Of a DNA stretch of 64,000 bases, positions 33,376-42,663 are shown piece by piece; position 1 is the first letter of the stretch, and the number at the start of each line of letters is the position of its first letter. Origin of the DNA: Babylonia areolata (taxonomy: Eukaryota; Mollusca; Gastropoda; Neogastropoda; Buccinidae); contig NC_134905.1 in assembly GCF_041734735.1 (NCBI RefSeq), positions 12,113,214 to 12,177,213 on the forward strand, given 5' to 3'. A program made the position numbers and the translations under genes. The notes beneath the pieces are model-generated. The model was not told where the DNA came from and did no database searches. It saw only the letters and a list, made by a program, of their open reading frames with translations.

Positions 33376-34651
33376 CTATTCCATCGCTACCCCCTGCTCC
33401 TCTGCTTGCGGTGGCTCAAGGTCGGCCAGGATGGAGTATTTATTTTTAGAAATTACTTTTTCGGATTCCGACCAAGTTGGAATATCCACCACCTCGGCCC
33501 CTCCCGATCCCGCCGAGGCCGCAACCCTCCCCTCCTTGAGTTTTGGAGGTACGGGGGGTTTCCGGCCACTTCCGCCAGCCCGAGGGCCAGGCAGACGAGA
33601 GGCGGGGCGAGGGGTGCCGGGGGGTGGGGTGGGGTGGGAGGCGGACAACGTGCCTCCTCCCGAGGTTTTCCGCTCCCGTCCAGTGAAGGGGTGGACACGG
33701 CGCCTCCACCCAAGGCCAACAGTTCCGACAAGGTGGGTAAGTCGTCCGTCTGCGTCCCTGTGGACGTCGTCTGGACCGCGACGTCCACCGTCCTGGGTCT
33801 GACGACAGAGGCGTACGACGCCTTAGGCGACGCGGCCTCCACCTGTTTCTTTGCCTCAAAGAAGGAAATCTTCTTTTCTGTCTTGACCTTCTGGATTTGT
33901 TTTTCTTTTTTCCAGGCGGGGCGGTCTTTCGATGAGGACGGGTGGCCACCTCCGCAGTTCGCACACCGGGCTGCACTGACGCAATCGCCCTGTGCGCCGC
34001 CTTCGAACAGGTGCCACACGCCTCTTCCTCCTTGCATCGGTCTCTCACGTGTCCAAATTTCTGGCATTTAAAACATCTCAGAGGGGACGGCACGTACAGG
34101 CTTACACTAACTATCAGGTATCCGACCCGAATGTCCTTGGGGACATCCGGGCAGCAGAAGGTGAGGAAGAAAGTGTTGGTCGGGACTCTGTCCGACCCCT
34201 TCCTCACCGTCACCCTGTACACGTCGGTCACTCCCTGAGAGGACAGTTCGCTCTTGATTTCAGCCTCAGACACACCTTTCAACTCCGGGCATCTGATGAC
34301 CCCCTTTGAGCAGTTGAGACCTTTGTGAGGGGAAACCTTCACCGCCCTATCCACGAAAGTGGTCGCCTTGAGAAGGAGCTGTGTCTGCCTTTTAGACTCT
34401 GTCTCCACAAAAAATGCTCCGCTCCTCAGCCTCTTGATAGATTTCAGCGATCCTGCCAGACACTGAAAGCCCTTCTGGATAGCGAAGGGGCTGAGAGCCG
34501 ACAACGGCTTGTCGTCATCAGCGCCCTCCATCACAAGCCACGATGGCCAAAATCCAGAGGTCTCAACGACCTCCGAATCGGAGTCTGAGTCGTCCGTTCC
34601 TTGTCGTCGTCTTTTTCCAGAGTTAGGGGTGTGTGATTTTTTGGAAGTCAT
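33376..34651 (-). CDS. LINE C ORF1: zinc-knuckle RNA-binding protein
   Basis: ORF1 proteins of I-type LINEs bind element RNA and form the particle that carries it to the nucleus. It starts MTSKKSHTPNSGKRRR. An acidic serine patch (DDSDSDSE) and a folded middle (GAFFVETESKRQTQLLL, VTDVYRVTVRKGSDRVPTNT) follow. The first knuckle is CFKCQKFGHVRDRC; CGTCSKAAH begins the second. One base is missing near 33995, after which the other frame carries CANCGGGHPSSSKDRPAWKK, then KVKTEKKISFFEAKKQVE. Another shift near 33645 leads to the usual end, SKNKYSILADLEPPQAEEQG, 30 bp before ORF2. Total about 425 residues. The C-terminal part is proline-rich. Confidence 0.8.
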
Positions 34652-35440
34652 GTTGAAAAAAATGTAAATTCATCCCTCCCTTACCCACCCACCATGGGGT
34701 CCAACTTAGGGGCCAGGGTCAAGGGAACACCAGCTTGACCCCTTCCAGGTTTCGGGAGGGATATACGACCAACAGTCTAGCTCCAACGTGTTCCCCCCCG
34801 ATCATGCCCAGCTCCCGGGGACAGAGAACCGAGCACTACGGGGGTTATCTTCGCTAGCCACTAAACTGCCAGTCTTGACCCAGCCCCACAAAGGGGTAGC
34901 CGATTGACACACACGGGCCAATGTGTGCCGCCTGTCTTAGGAGAGGTCCGAGCCAAAGGGATGTGTTGAGAGCAGCGTGCTCTCTCAATCCCCAGGATCT
35001 CATTCCCCTCCATCACAGGTCGCGCCGCACGGCAAACACGGCGGGCCTGAAGAAGGCCACAGAGAAAAAAGAATGTGGAAAAGAAGGCTTGATGGGGAGC
35101 TGAGGACAGAAAAGAGGCGGTAAAAAGAATAGAGAACAGCGAAAGGGACAGTGGGTCACGTTTAGTTTGGGCCTCACTCACGACCTGTTCGGCATGGGAA
35201 GCTCTATCAGGGGCATCAGTACAAAACCACCACTTATTCAGCTCTAACAGCTACGATGGCTATGTAGGCTGTCAATTAAGACCTGGGACCAGAGCACCAA
35301 ACCCCAAGAAGCACTGATGCCCCCGCCAACATAGCTCGCTCGATCACTGGCCACTAAGCCTCCCGACCACGACAAGGTAGTGACCCTCCCGGGAGAGGGT
35401 AAAGAGAACACCAGCCCGACCCCCTCCAGGTTTCGGGAGG
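34652..35440 (-). promoter_or_regulatory. LINE C 5' UTR with repeated leader block
   Basis: GC-rich leader. On the minus strand it begins CCTCCCGAAACCTGGAGG, then GTGTTCTCTTTACCC and CCTTGTCGTGGTCGGGAGGC. A second copy of the opening (CCTCCCGAAACCTGGAAGG, then GTGTTCCCTTGACCC) lies about 680 bp downstream, near 34760-34715. Such leaders usually carry an internal promoter; the activity is inferred. Confidence 0.6.
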
Positions 35441-35968
35441 GTGTGTGTGCGTGTGTGTGTGTGTATGTGTGCGTGTGTGTGTGTGTGTTCTCAAATGTAG
35501 GTCTTTGTCTTATGTGTGACGTCTCCTCGTTGGCCCCTAAACATATGCATCTGGGGTGCGGCACTCCAAGATGGGGCCATAAAAGGGTCATAACAGTGGC
35601 CCATAAAAGTTTGGAAGCTTGTTTCAGGCAGCGGGAACAAAGCATAGTGCGGCGGCTTGGCCGAAGGTTGGGAGGTGGGGGGTGGGTGTGGGGGTAAACA
35701 TTACGGGTTGGTGATAACATATTGAAGTCCAACAGTGTATATATATGCGTGCGCGCGAGTGCGTGTGTGTGTGTGTGTGAAAATAATCAATAAAAACGAA
35801 AACAAAACGAAAATATAAAAAGAATGCAACGAGCAGAAATCGACACACACAACTGATTAATTTTCTTTTTTTTTTATTTCATATGTATTACAAATTATAT
35901 AACATGAATTATCCGTGCTAAATCTTACAGTGGTGAAACGCTCTCTCTCTCTCTCCGGCTCTCTCTCA

Positions 35969-36012
<44 letters not shown>

Positions 36013-36315
36013 AACAATCAATAAATAAAATCGAAAACATGAACAATACACGGCATGCAAATACGTATAACCCTACCCCCCAAAACTATATGCCTTAAAT
36101 ATATCAAACAAATCAATTAATATCTTTTCCCCTGTTTATATGTTGCAAATCACATCAAGTTACATGATATTGCTTATCAGTGCTTAATTATACCGATTCA
36201 AATCTTTAATTGTTGATTAGTCAAGTTCGCTTACTGTTATCATTAGTATTTCGTTCTAAGGATGTTATATTGTAATCTCATATTTTGCACAAAATTTCAC
36301 CAATCATAAGTTATC

Positions 36316-36352
<37 letters not shown>
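35441..36352. repeat. Microsatellite block, 5' side of LINE C
   Basis: (GT)n at 35441-35488 directly touches the LINE C 5' end. Further tracts are (GT)n at 35762-35780, (CT)n then (GT)n at 35941-36009, and (CA)n at 36320-36350. A segment with AACATTACGGGTTGGTGAT lies between and is not recognised. Confidence 0.85.
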
Positions 36353-36485
36353 GAACAGTTACTATTCCCTCACCAGTAGCTGTCTTTTTCCTCTATGTTT
36401 GTCAAATAACACTTATGGTTAAAAGACACTAAACTAAAGAAGAAGAAAAATACAACAACTGCAGCAGCAACAACGACCACACACA

Positions 36486-36560
36486 GACACGCACACACAC
36501 ACACGCGCGCGCGCGCGCGCGCGCACACACACACACGCACACGCACACGCACACACACAC
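36486..36560. repeat. (CA)n-(CG)n-(CA)n microsatellite
   Basis: CACACA tracts flank an 18-bp GCGCGCGCGCGCGCGCGC core. Alternating CG and CA are the sequences most prone to left-handed (Z) DNA. Confidence 0.9.
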
Positions 36561-36622
36561 GGGGGAGTATCGACATGGGGGAGTATCGACACGGGGGAGT
36601 ATTGACGCGGGGGAGTATCGAC
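36559..36622 (+). repeat. Four tandem units of CACGGGGGAGTATCGA
   Basis: GGGGGAGTATCGACA, then GGGGGAGTATCGACA, GGGGGAGTATTGACG and GGGGGAGTATCGACA follow each other at 16-17 bp spacing, next to the CA/CG tract. Each unit carries a G5 run on the plus strand. Confidence 0.9.
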
Positions 36623-37139
36623 ACGCTCCCCGGTTTATTCTACTCCTGACAGCTTGTCAGTCAAGCCAGAGTGGATGTGGTTAGGCAGAGAACTGTCAAA
36701 CCACCTCTCTGCTTTTTAATTGTGATCCCAGGGATTATACACCTCTGCTTTACAGGCCTTTAAGACAGGATGGTGCTGACCTTGAGCCTCCCACCATAAC
36801 TGTTAAGGTACAGAGCCATGCCTCAAATGCCACAGAAAGAGGACTTTTTGAGCACATGATTTCCAGATTGTAGGGATACTACTTAAAGAGCCCCAGACAT
36901 TCCATGGGGGGGACAAGGAATGTTGATGGAAAATGTTTGTTTGATGTTCAAGTTCTAACACATGAAACAAATCCAGACTTTAAATTACTAACATAGAAAG
37001 TTACTAGTTCTACTACTACTTCACTAGATTGGACTGGGTTCCGACGAACGTGCATAGTCCAGCGGTGGAGTCTGCTGAGCTAAATGGGTATGATTAGTGG
37101 TGGCCCATAGCTCAGAAAAAACAACAACAGCAACAAAAG
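36623..37139. other. Unassigned DNA upstream of a CR1-type LINE
   Basis: No ORF or repeat family is recognised; an A/C-rich run (37118-37145) ends it. Confidence 0.5.
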
Positions 37140-39400
37140 AAAACCAGGTTGGTAAGTGAAATCAAACACCTAGATCCTCTAGGAAAGAGTGACCATGACA
37201 TTCTGCTTTTCCAGTTCCATATTTCAATGGTCAAGTTAAAAGCAGAAATTTAGTATAAATGTGACCTATATAAGGGAAATTATAATAAAATAAGAGAAAC
37301 AATAAATAAAATGGATTGGACATACATGGAGGAACAAGATGTTAACAAGTGCTGGAATTACTTAAAGATACTAATACTTAAATCTAAGGATAAATTTATA
37401 CCTAAAATAACAGGTAGACAAGAAAAAAAATTAAAACCCTTATGGATGAACAGAAAAATAATGAGGCATCAAAAAGAAATATAAACTATATAACAAAAAC
37501 AGGTTACTCATATTTATGTTATGTAACAGAAAGGAATAAGTGCTGTAAGCTCATTAAAAAAGCTATAAAAGAGTATGAAAGAAACAGCAAAAAACTGCAA
37601 ATATAGCCCAAGAATGTTTTGGAATTATGTACAGGAAAGAACTAAGCTAAGAACGGGAATAGGAGTACTGAAAAAAGAAAATGGTAGTTTAGCAGAAACA
37701 GATAGGGAAAAACTCAAAAAGCAGAAACTTTAAATAATTTCTTTGCAAGTGTTTTTACGAAAGAGACTGTTACGAATTTACCTAACCTTGGAGAAAGTTC
37801 CAGACCAGGAAATATTAATGTATGTGATCTAAGGGTCACCCCTACGGCAGTGGAAAATAAATTAAAAGCTTTAGATCCATATAAAGCACAAGGACCAGAC
37901 CAAATACCTTCAAGGCTCCTAAAAGAGTTGAACAAAGAGTTGGCTATTCCATTGAGCATCATCTATAATAAGTCACTTGAAAGTGCTTGCATACCCAACG
38001 ACTGGAAGATGGCTGAGGTAACAGCTATTTACAAGAAAAAGTCAAAACAAGAACCAGGAAATTATAGACCAGTGAGCCTGACATGTATAGTGTGTAAGAT
38101 TTTAGAATTTTTTTTATTAGAGATGCAATGATTTCGCATATGAAAATAAATAACCTTTATGTAGAATGTCAGCATGGCTTTAGACAGAATAGATCATGTA
38201 TAATGCAACTATTAGAAGTAATCAAAGATCTGACTAAAATGACAGATAGCAGTAAATCTACTGACATAATTTATTTAGACTTCAAAAAAGCATTCAATTC
38301 TGTCCCACACAAAAGACTTATCAAAATTAGCCTTGTATGGTATTACTGGTAACTTACTGAACTGGACAAAAAACTTCTTAACAGGTAGAACACAATTAGT
38401 TAAGATAGGAGAAGAAAAGTCAACTTGTGCAAACGTAATCAGTGGTATTCCACAGGGCAGTATTCTTGGACCAGTACTTTTCACAATATATATAAATGAC
38501 CTTCCTGGTTGTATACAAAGTATGTGTAAAATTTTTGCAGATGACACTAAAATTTACGGTGATGCACGCAACAATCACACATTACAAACTGATTTATATA
38601 CACTACAAGAATGGTCTGACAAATGGAACCTTTATGTTAATGTTTCAAAGTGTAAAGTAATGCACATTGGGAAAAAAATCCAAATAACAATTACCACATG
38701 AAAATAGAAAACACGACACAGAATACTGAGAAATGCCATAGTGAAAAAGACCTAGGAATAATGTTTGACAATAAACTTTCCTTTGATTCACATATTGATA
38801 ATATTATAAATAAAGCCAATCAAATGATTGGTGTAATTAAGAGAGCCTTCAATTACTTAGACAAAGATATATATTTCTCAATTTATATAAAGCATTAGTT
38901 TGATGGCATGTGGAATATAGTAATACTGTGTGGCACCCATACCTTAAGAGACAATCTATAACATTAGAAAGGGTCCAAAGGAGAGCAACAAATTATCAAA
39001 AGAATGCAAGAATATGAGTTACCAACAAAGACTTACATACTTAAATCTACATTCACTGAAAGGTAGAAGAGTAAGAGGAGATTTGATTGAAACTTACAAG
39101 ATATTAAATAACATAAATGATGTAAATGCAAGACATATTTTTAGAATGTCTGACTATGATAGTCCAAGGAAGTCAGTAAAGAAAATTTGTTTAGAACACA
39201 GCAACACCAACATTAGAAAAATTCATTGGCTAACCAAATTGCACAAACATGGAATGCACTACCAATCGAAGTTAAACTTGCACAAAATACTAACACGTTA
39301 AAAAAATCTCCTTGACACCAACACCATCTTAAAAGAAAATTTTTTTGACTATGATGAATAAAACAAAATTTCTTGATATGATGATATATGATATCGTTGC
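37140..39400 (+). mobile_element. 5'-truncated CR1-type LINE
   Basis: The element starts inside the endonuclease (EIKHLDPLGKSDHDILLFQF). It continues through LKPLWMNRK, the RT entry LKALDPYKAQGPDQIPSRLL, NDWKMAEVTAIYKKKSKQEP, GNYRPVSLTCIVCK, IIYLDFKKAFNSVPHKRL, SGIPQGSILGPVLFTIYIND, FADDTKIYGDA (catalytic FADD) and SEKDLGIMFDNKLSFDSHID. It ends in the thumb with RRVRGDLIETYKILNN and WLTKLHKHGMHYQSK. At least five stops or shifts break it into pieces at about 38131, 38350, 38700, 38898 and 39010. It is AT-rich, unlike LINE B or C. The L-x-x-R-R-x-R-G-D-x-I-x-x-Y-K block is typical of CR1-like elements. Confidence 0.85.
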
Positions 39401-39489
39401 AGACCTATATTTAGGCTTCTCAGCCTTTAGTCTGGTCTTAGTGCTTGAAGTCTTTTTATCATAAACGTCCAATACACTTTTTCTTGTTT

Positions 39490-41890
39490 CTTTTTCCTTT
39501 TACCGCAATTTGTACATGCGGTCTGCCCAGTGATTGTCCAGCCTAGCTTTGAAAGCGTTGAGAGAGGGGGCGCTGACCACAGAATCTGGTAGGGCGTTCC
39601 ACGGGTTCACCACCCAGAAGGAGAAGTAATGCTGGCGCATTTGTCCGTTGCATGGCCTCTTCTTGAGCCTCAGGTTATGCCCACGGGTCTGTCTGTCACT
39701 TTTTTCTAGGACCAGGGGGCTTTCCACTTCATACAGTCCATTGGTAAACTTGTAGGCCTCAATCATGTCTCCTCTGTCCCTACGGTACTGCATGCTGGGT
39801 ATTTTCATTCTGGTAGGTGCTCCTCATATGTACTATTTGCCAGCCCGGGGACCATTTTTGTTGCTCTCCTGAGAACACCCTCGATGAGGTCTTTGTCTTT
39901 CTGGTAATGGGGTGACCACGCAACATTGGCAAATTCCAGGTGAGGGCGTATCAGTGCAACGAAGAGCTGTCTCACTGTGTCCATGTCTTGGTACTGGTAT
40001 GACCTTCTGATCAGCCCTAAGATCCTGTTGGCCTTGTTGACTTGTGTCTCAATGTGCTGTCTGAACTTGAGTTCCTGGTCCATCAGTACTCCCAGATCCT
40101 TCTCACCTATTGATGATTCCAACACCACTCTCTCATCGCTGTTGTGTAGTCTCATGTTGTACTCAGCTTTGGGGTTATTGCGTCCTAGATGTAGGACCTT
40201 GCATTGATGCATTGAAGCGCAGTTGCCAGAGATCGGCCTTCTTTTATGTAAGCCTGAAAGGCAAAGTGCAGGATACGATGATGGCTTTTTCCAAGCGGAG
40301 GGCTATGTACAATGTTTCTGACCATACCTTCCTCGTTGCTAAAAATCAGATCAATCAGGGAAGGGGCATGGTTAGGATGAGTGTGCGTAGGAAGCCTTAC
40401 ATGTTGTGTCAGAAAGGTCTCTCTTACGAATGTCTCAAGAAACACAGTAGCTTTATGGTTTGGACTAGATGGGGAAGTTTTGTTGTTCCAGTCAATCTCT
40501 TTGAGACTGAAGTCACCTGTTAAGAGTACATGCGACCTGTCACAGATCATATCTTTCACAAGACTATACAAAGCCGTATTTTCTTCCGGTGTATTGCTGT
40601 CAGATCTGTACACACAACCAACTAGCAGTCTGTCTCCTCTGTCTAGCTTGATCTCTGCCCACACTGTGTCTTTTGATCCTGGTTTACCAGAGACTTTCAC
40701 TTCTTGAGCTGAAAGGTGTTTCTTTACATAGATCAAAACTCCCCTTTCCACATTCTTTTCACAAATATTGCTAAAACAATCATATCCATCCAAGGTCAGT
40801 TCCACTGACTGTGCATCAAAACGAAAAAAAAAATTTTTTTTTTCTTTTTTTTTTTTTTGCTGCCCCATCATCTGCACCGTTTCAGTGGCATTACTCCCAC
40901 GCCGCTCATTTAGATTCCCCCATACACGGCCACACCCGGGTTCGTCCGTCGCAGTTCCAGCGTCAGCAGTCCACAGGGAACCATCGATGTTAGGTCGCCT
41001 GGAGGCCACGCACCAGAGGAGACCCTGCACTGCTGCTGAGTCACTTCGGTGGTGTTCAGTGGTGCCTGTTCTGTTTTAACGTACTTAGGACACCACCTAC
41101 TAAGCCCCCTACTAACGACAATAATGGCTTAGTCGCGGAGCCAGACTGAGTGAGCGTCTCTCCCAGAGTGGAGACCGCCACCACGTCCCTCAAACAACAG
41201 CCCCCCATGAATCTGCCGACACTGACGACATTGACAGGACTCACCCCAAGCACGGAAGTGGAGGGGCATCGAAACTGAGGTCACCATGAGAGCAGGGCAT
41301 GAAAGGCCACAGACTTTGAGACTATTTTGTTTTTATATTGATGACGATGAAGGAGGAGGAGGATGACGATGATGATGACGATATTGCTATGGAGGTCCAT
41401 TTTGGTTTGGGACTGCGTGACAAGGCTGTACTCTACGCTTCCTGTCATAATGATATCCCGGCGTTAACCAGACCCGAGAGATACAGACACTTGCAGTGTT
41501 GGTCAGGTAATTAGAGCAACACACCCAAAGACGCATCCTTGAAGTGGATGACACTCGACTGTGTGGTCCCAGTCTCCCCATTTAAGCCCACAGCACACTC
41601 AACTCTGGGTAGGAGCCGGCCACGGGCCGAAAAACCCACCTCCGCTGGGATTCGAACCCGCGTCCTCCCAGCCGTCAGTCCGCGACGCTAACCACTTCGC
41701 CACGGCGGCTGGTACGAAAATTTTTTGGTACCACTTCTGTTATACACACAATGTCCGGGTCATCGTTTACAATCACAAATAAAAGCTCTGTACGTTTGTT
41801 TAAAAGGCTGTCTACATTTGAGTATGTACATTTCACAGTTCCTGCGTTCTTCACTCTTTGTCCTTCTTGCAGAAGTGTACTTGCGTACAC
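39490..41890 (-). mobile_element. CR1-type LINE D, internally deleted and interrupted by a retroposon
   Basis: The minus-strand endonuclease begins near 41860 (TYSNVDSLLNKRTELLFVIV; DIVCITEVVPKNF). It is interrupted by retroposon E (about 41715-40835) and resumes at 40825 with RFDAQSVELTLDGYDCFSN, RGVLIYVKKHLSAQEVKV, VLLTGDFSLKEIDWNN (catalytic D) and PSLIDLIFSN, then GKSHHRIL in place of the usual SDH. Near 40225 it jumps straight to the RT thumb, WQLRFNAS with CKVLHLGRNN, then SIGEKDLGVLMDQELKFRQH, YRRDRGDMIEAYKFTNG and FSFWVVNPWNALPDSVVSAP. It stops at 39500. The RT palm is deleted. Confidence 0.85.
40835..41715 (-). mobile_element. Retroposon E, full-length tRNA-headed copy
   Basis: The head, on the minus strand from 41715, has a perfect A-box context (GTGGCGAAGTGGTTAGCG) and B box (GGTTCGAATCC) with tRNA-like spacing. 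The body (about 780 bp) contains GACAGGAAGCGTAGAGTACA, CATCATCATCGTCATCC, GACCTCAGTTTCGATGCC, GGTGTCCTAAGTACGTT and GAACCATCGATGTTAGG in reverse order. It ends GATGATGGGGCAGC followed by an A-rich tail. It lies inside the endonuclease of LINE D; AAAATTTTCGT-like sequence occurs on both sides, as a target duplication would. At about 0.88 kb it is long for a SINE and has no ORF, so it may be a composite. Confidence 0.8.
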
Positions 41891-42663
41891 CGCCCAACAA
41901 CAACAAACAAAAGATGAAAATAAATAAATAAAATAAAATGGAAGAATTGAAGATGAAGATTCGATGGGGACATAAAAAGGCCGAGAGGTCTAAGCAGACG
42001 ACTGCCAGTCCCTACTACTACTAGCACTACTACTACGAAAACTTGTAGTTGTACGTATGTGAATCTACTGGTCAGTTGTTCTGAACTGAGCCTGTGCGAT
42101 AAAGAACGTAATGTATTTTCACCCAGAAACATGCATGAATTCAATTAAAAGTTGTTTTTTCATATATACATTCTATAAAAGTATTGCAGAAGCTTTGACG
42201 AGTTATAAAAATAGACAAATAAATACTTTGCTGGGTGTGGTCGAATGGAATGATACCCTGAAACAAAGTATGGACTGTTCAAAAGTTTCACAGCTTGTCT
42301 TGTCCCTACTCTACTGTTACATAACAGGCATTTATGCAGTAGAAGAAAATTTGCGGCACTTCCAACATCCAGCCCAGAGCTCTTACCAGACTGAAAGCAA
42401 CGCCCCAAATCCTGATCCTGATCCTGAAGACAAGAAAGGTTTGAGTTGGCGCCTTTGGTTCATATCCAAAACAAAAATTGTACGTTGTAAATTTGCGTAT
42501 TTGTCTTACCCGCTCCATGACTTTAAAAATCTGTTAAGAAGCTGACCATTTCTAGTACTATTTTAAAATAAAGGATTATTATATCATATAGCTCCGTGTG
42601 CATACAGAAACAGATGAGGAAAAATATGAATACGAAACACCAGTGGCGATTTACACGTACAGC
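41891..42663. promoter_or_regulatory. MPI upstream region
   Basis: A 770-bp region between LINE D and the MPI start codon should contain the MPI promoter and 5' UTR. CTACTACTACTAGCACTACT repeats lie near 42010. I see no convincing TATA box at a useful distance and mark it by position only. Confidence 0.4.

Larger units (their letters stand above)
29506..35440 (-). mobile_element. Near full-length I-type LINE C with RNase H, inside (GT)n
   Basis: It reads on the minus strand: 5' UTR (about 35440-34652), ORF1 with zinc knuckles, ORF2 with endonuclease, RT and RNase H, then a 3' UTR ending AAGCACCATAATTTCATTTT. RNase H after the RT and a three-knuckle ORF1 place it with I-clade or Nimbus-like elements, known in gastropods; the clade is an inference. 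The 5' block CTCCCGAAACCTGGA occurs at both about 35425 and 34745, so part of the leader is repeated just before ORF1. ORF2 is open for 1176 codons with all catalytic residues; about four small frame breaks occur in the whole element. Both ends touch (GT)n. Confidence 0.9.

Noticed and set aside
33406-34071. 221-codon plus-strand frame, proline/arginine-rich
   Set aside because: Antisense to LINE C ORF1; the GC-rich ORF1 leaves stop-poor frames on both strands.
29815-34651. LTR retrotransposon (gag-pol) because ORF1 has zinc knuckles and ORF2 has RNase H
   Set aside because: No long terminal repeats, protease or integrase; an apurinic-type endonuclease precedes the RT, so it is a non-LTR element.
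36559-36622. CRISPR or telomere-like repeat
   Set aside because: Only four units without spacers; not a telomere motif.
41640-41715. A functional tRNA gene (good A and B boxes)
   Set aside because: Boxes are intact but the arms do not pair as a cloverleaf, and the segment is the head of a dispersed retroposon.
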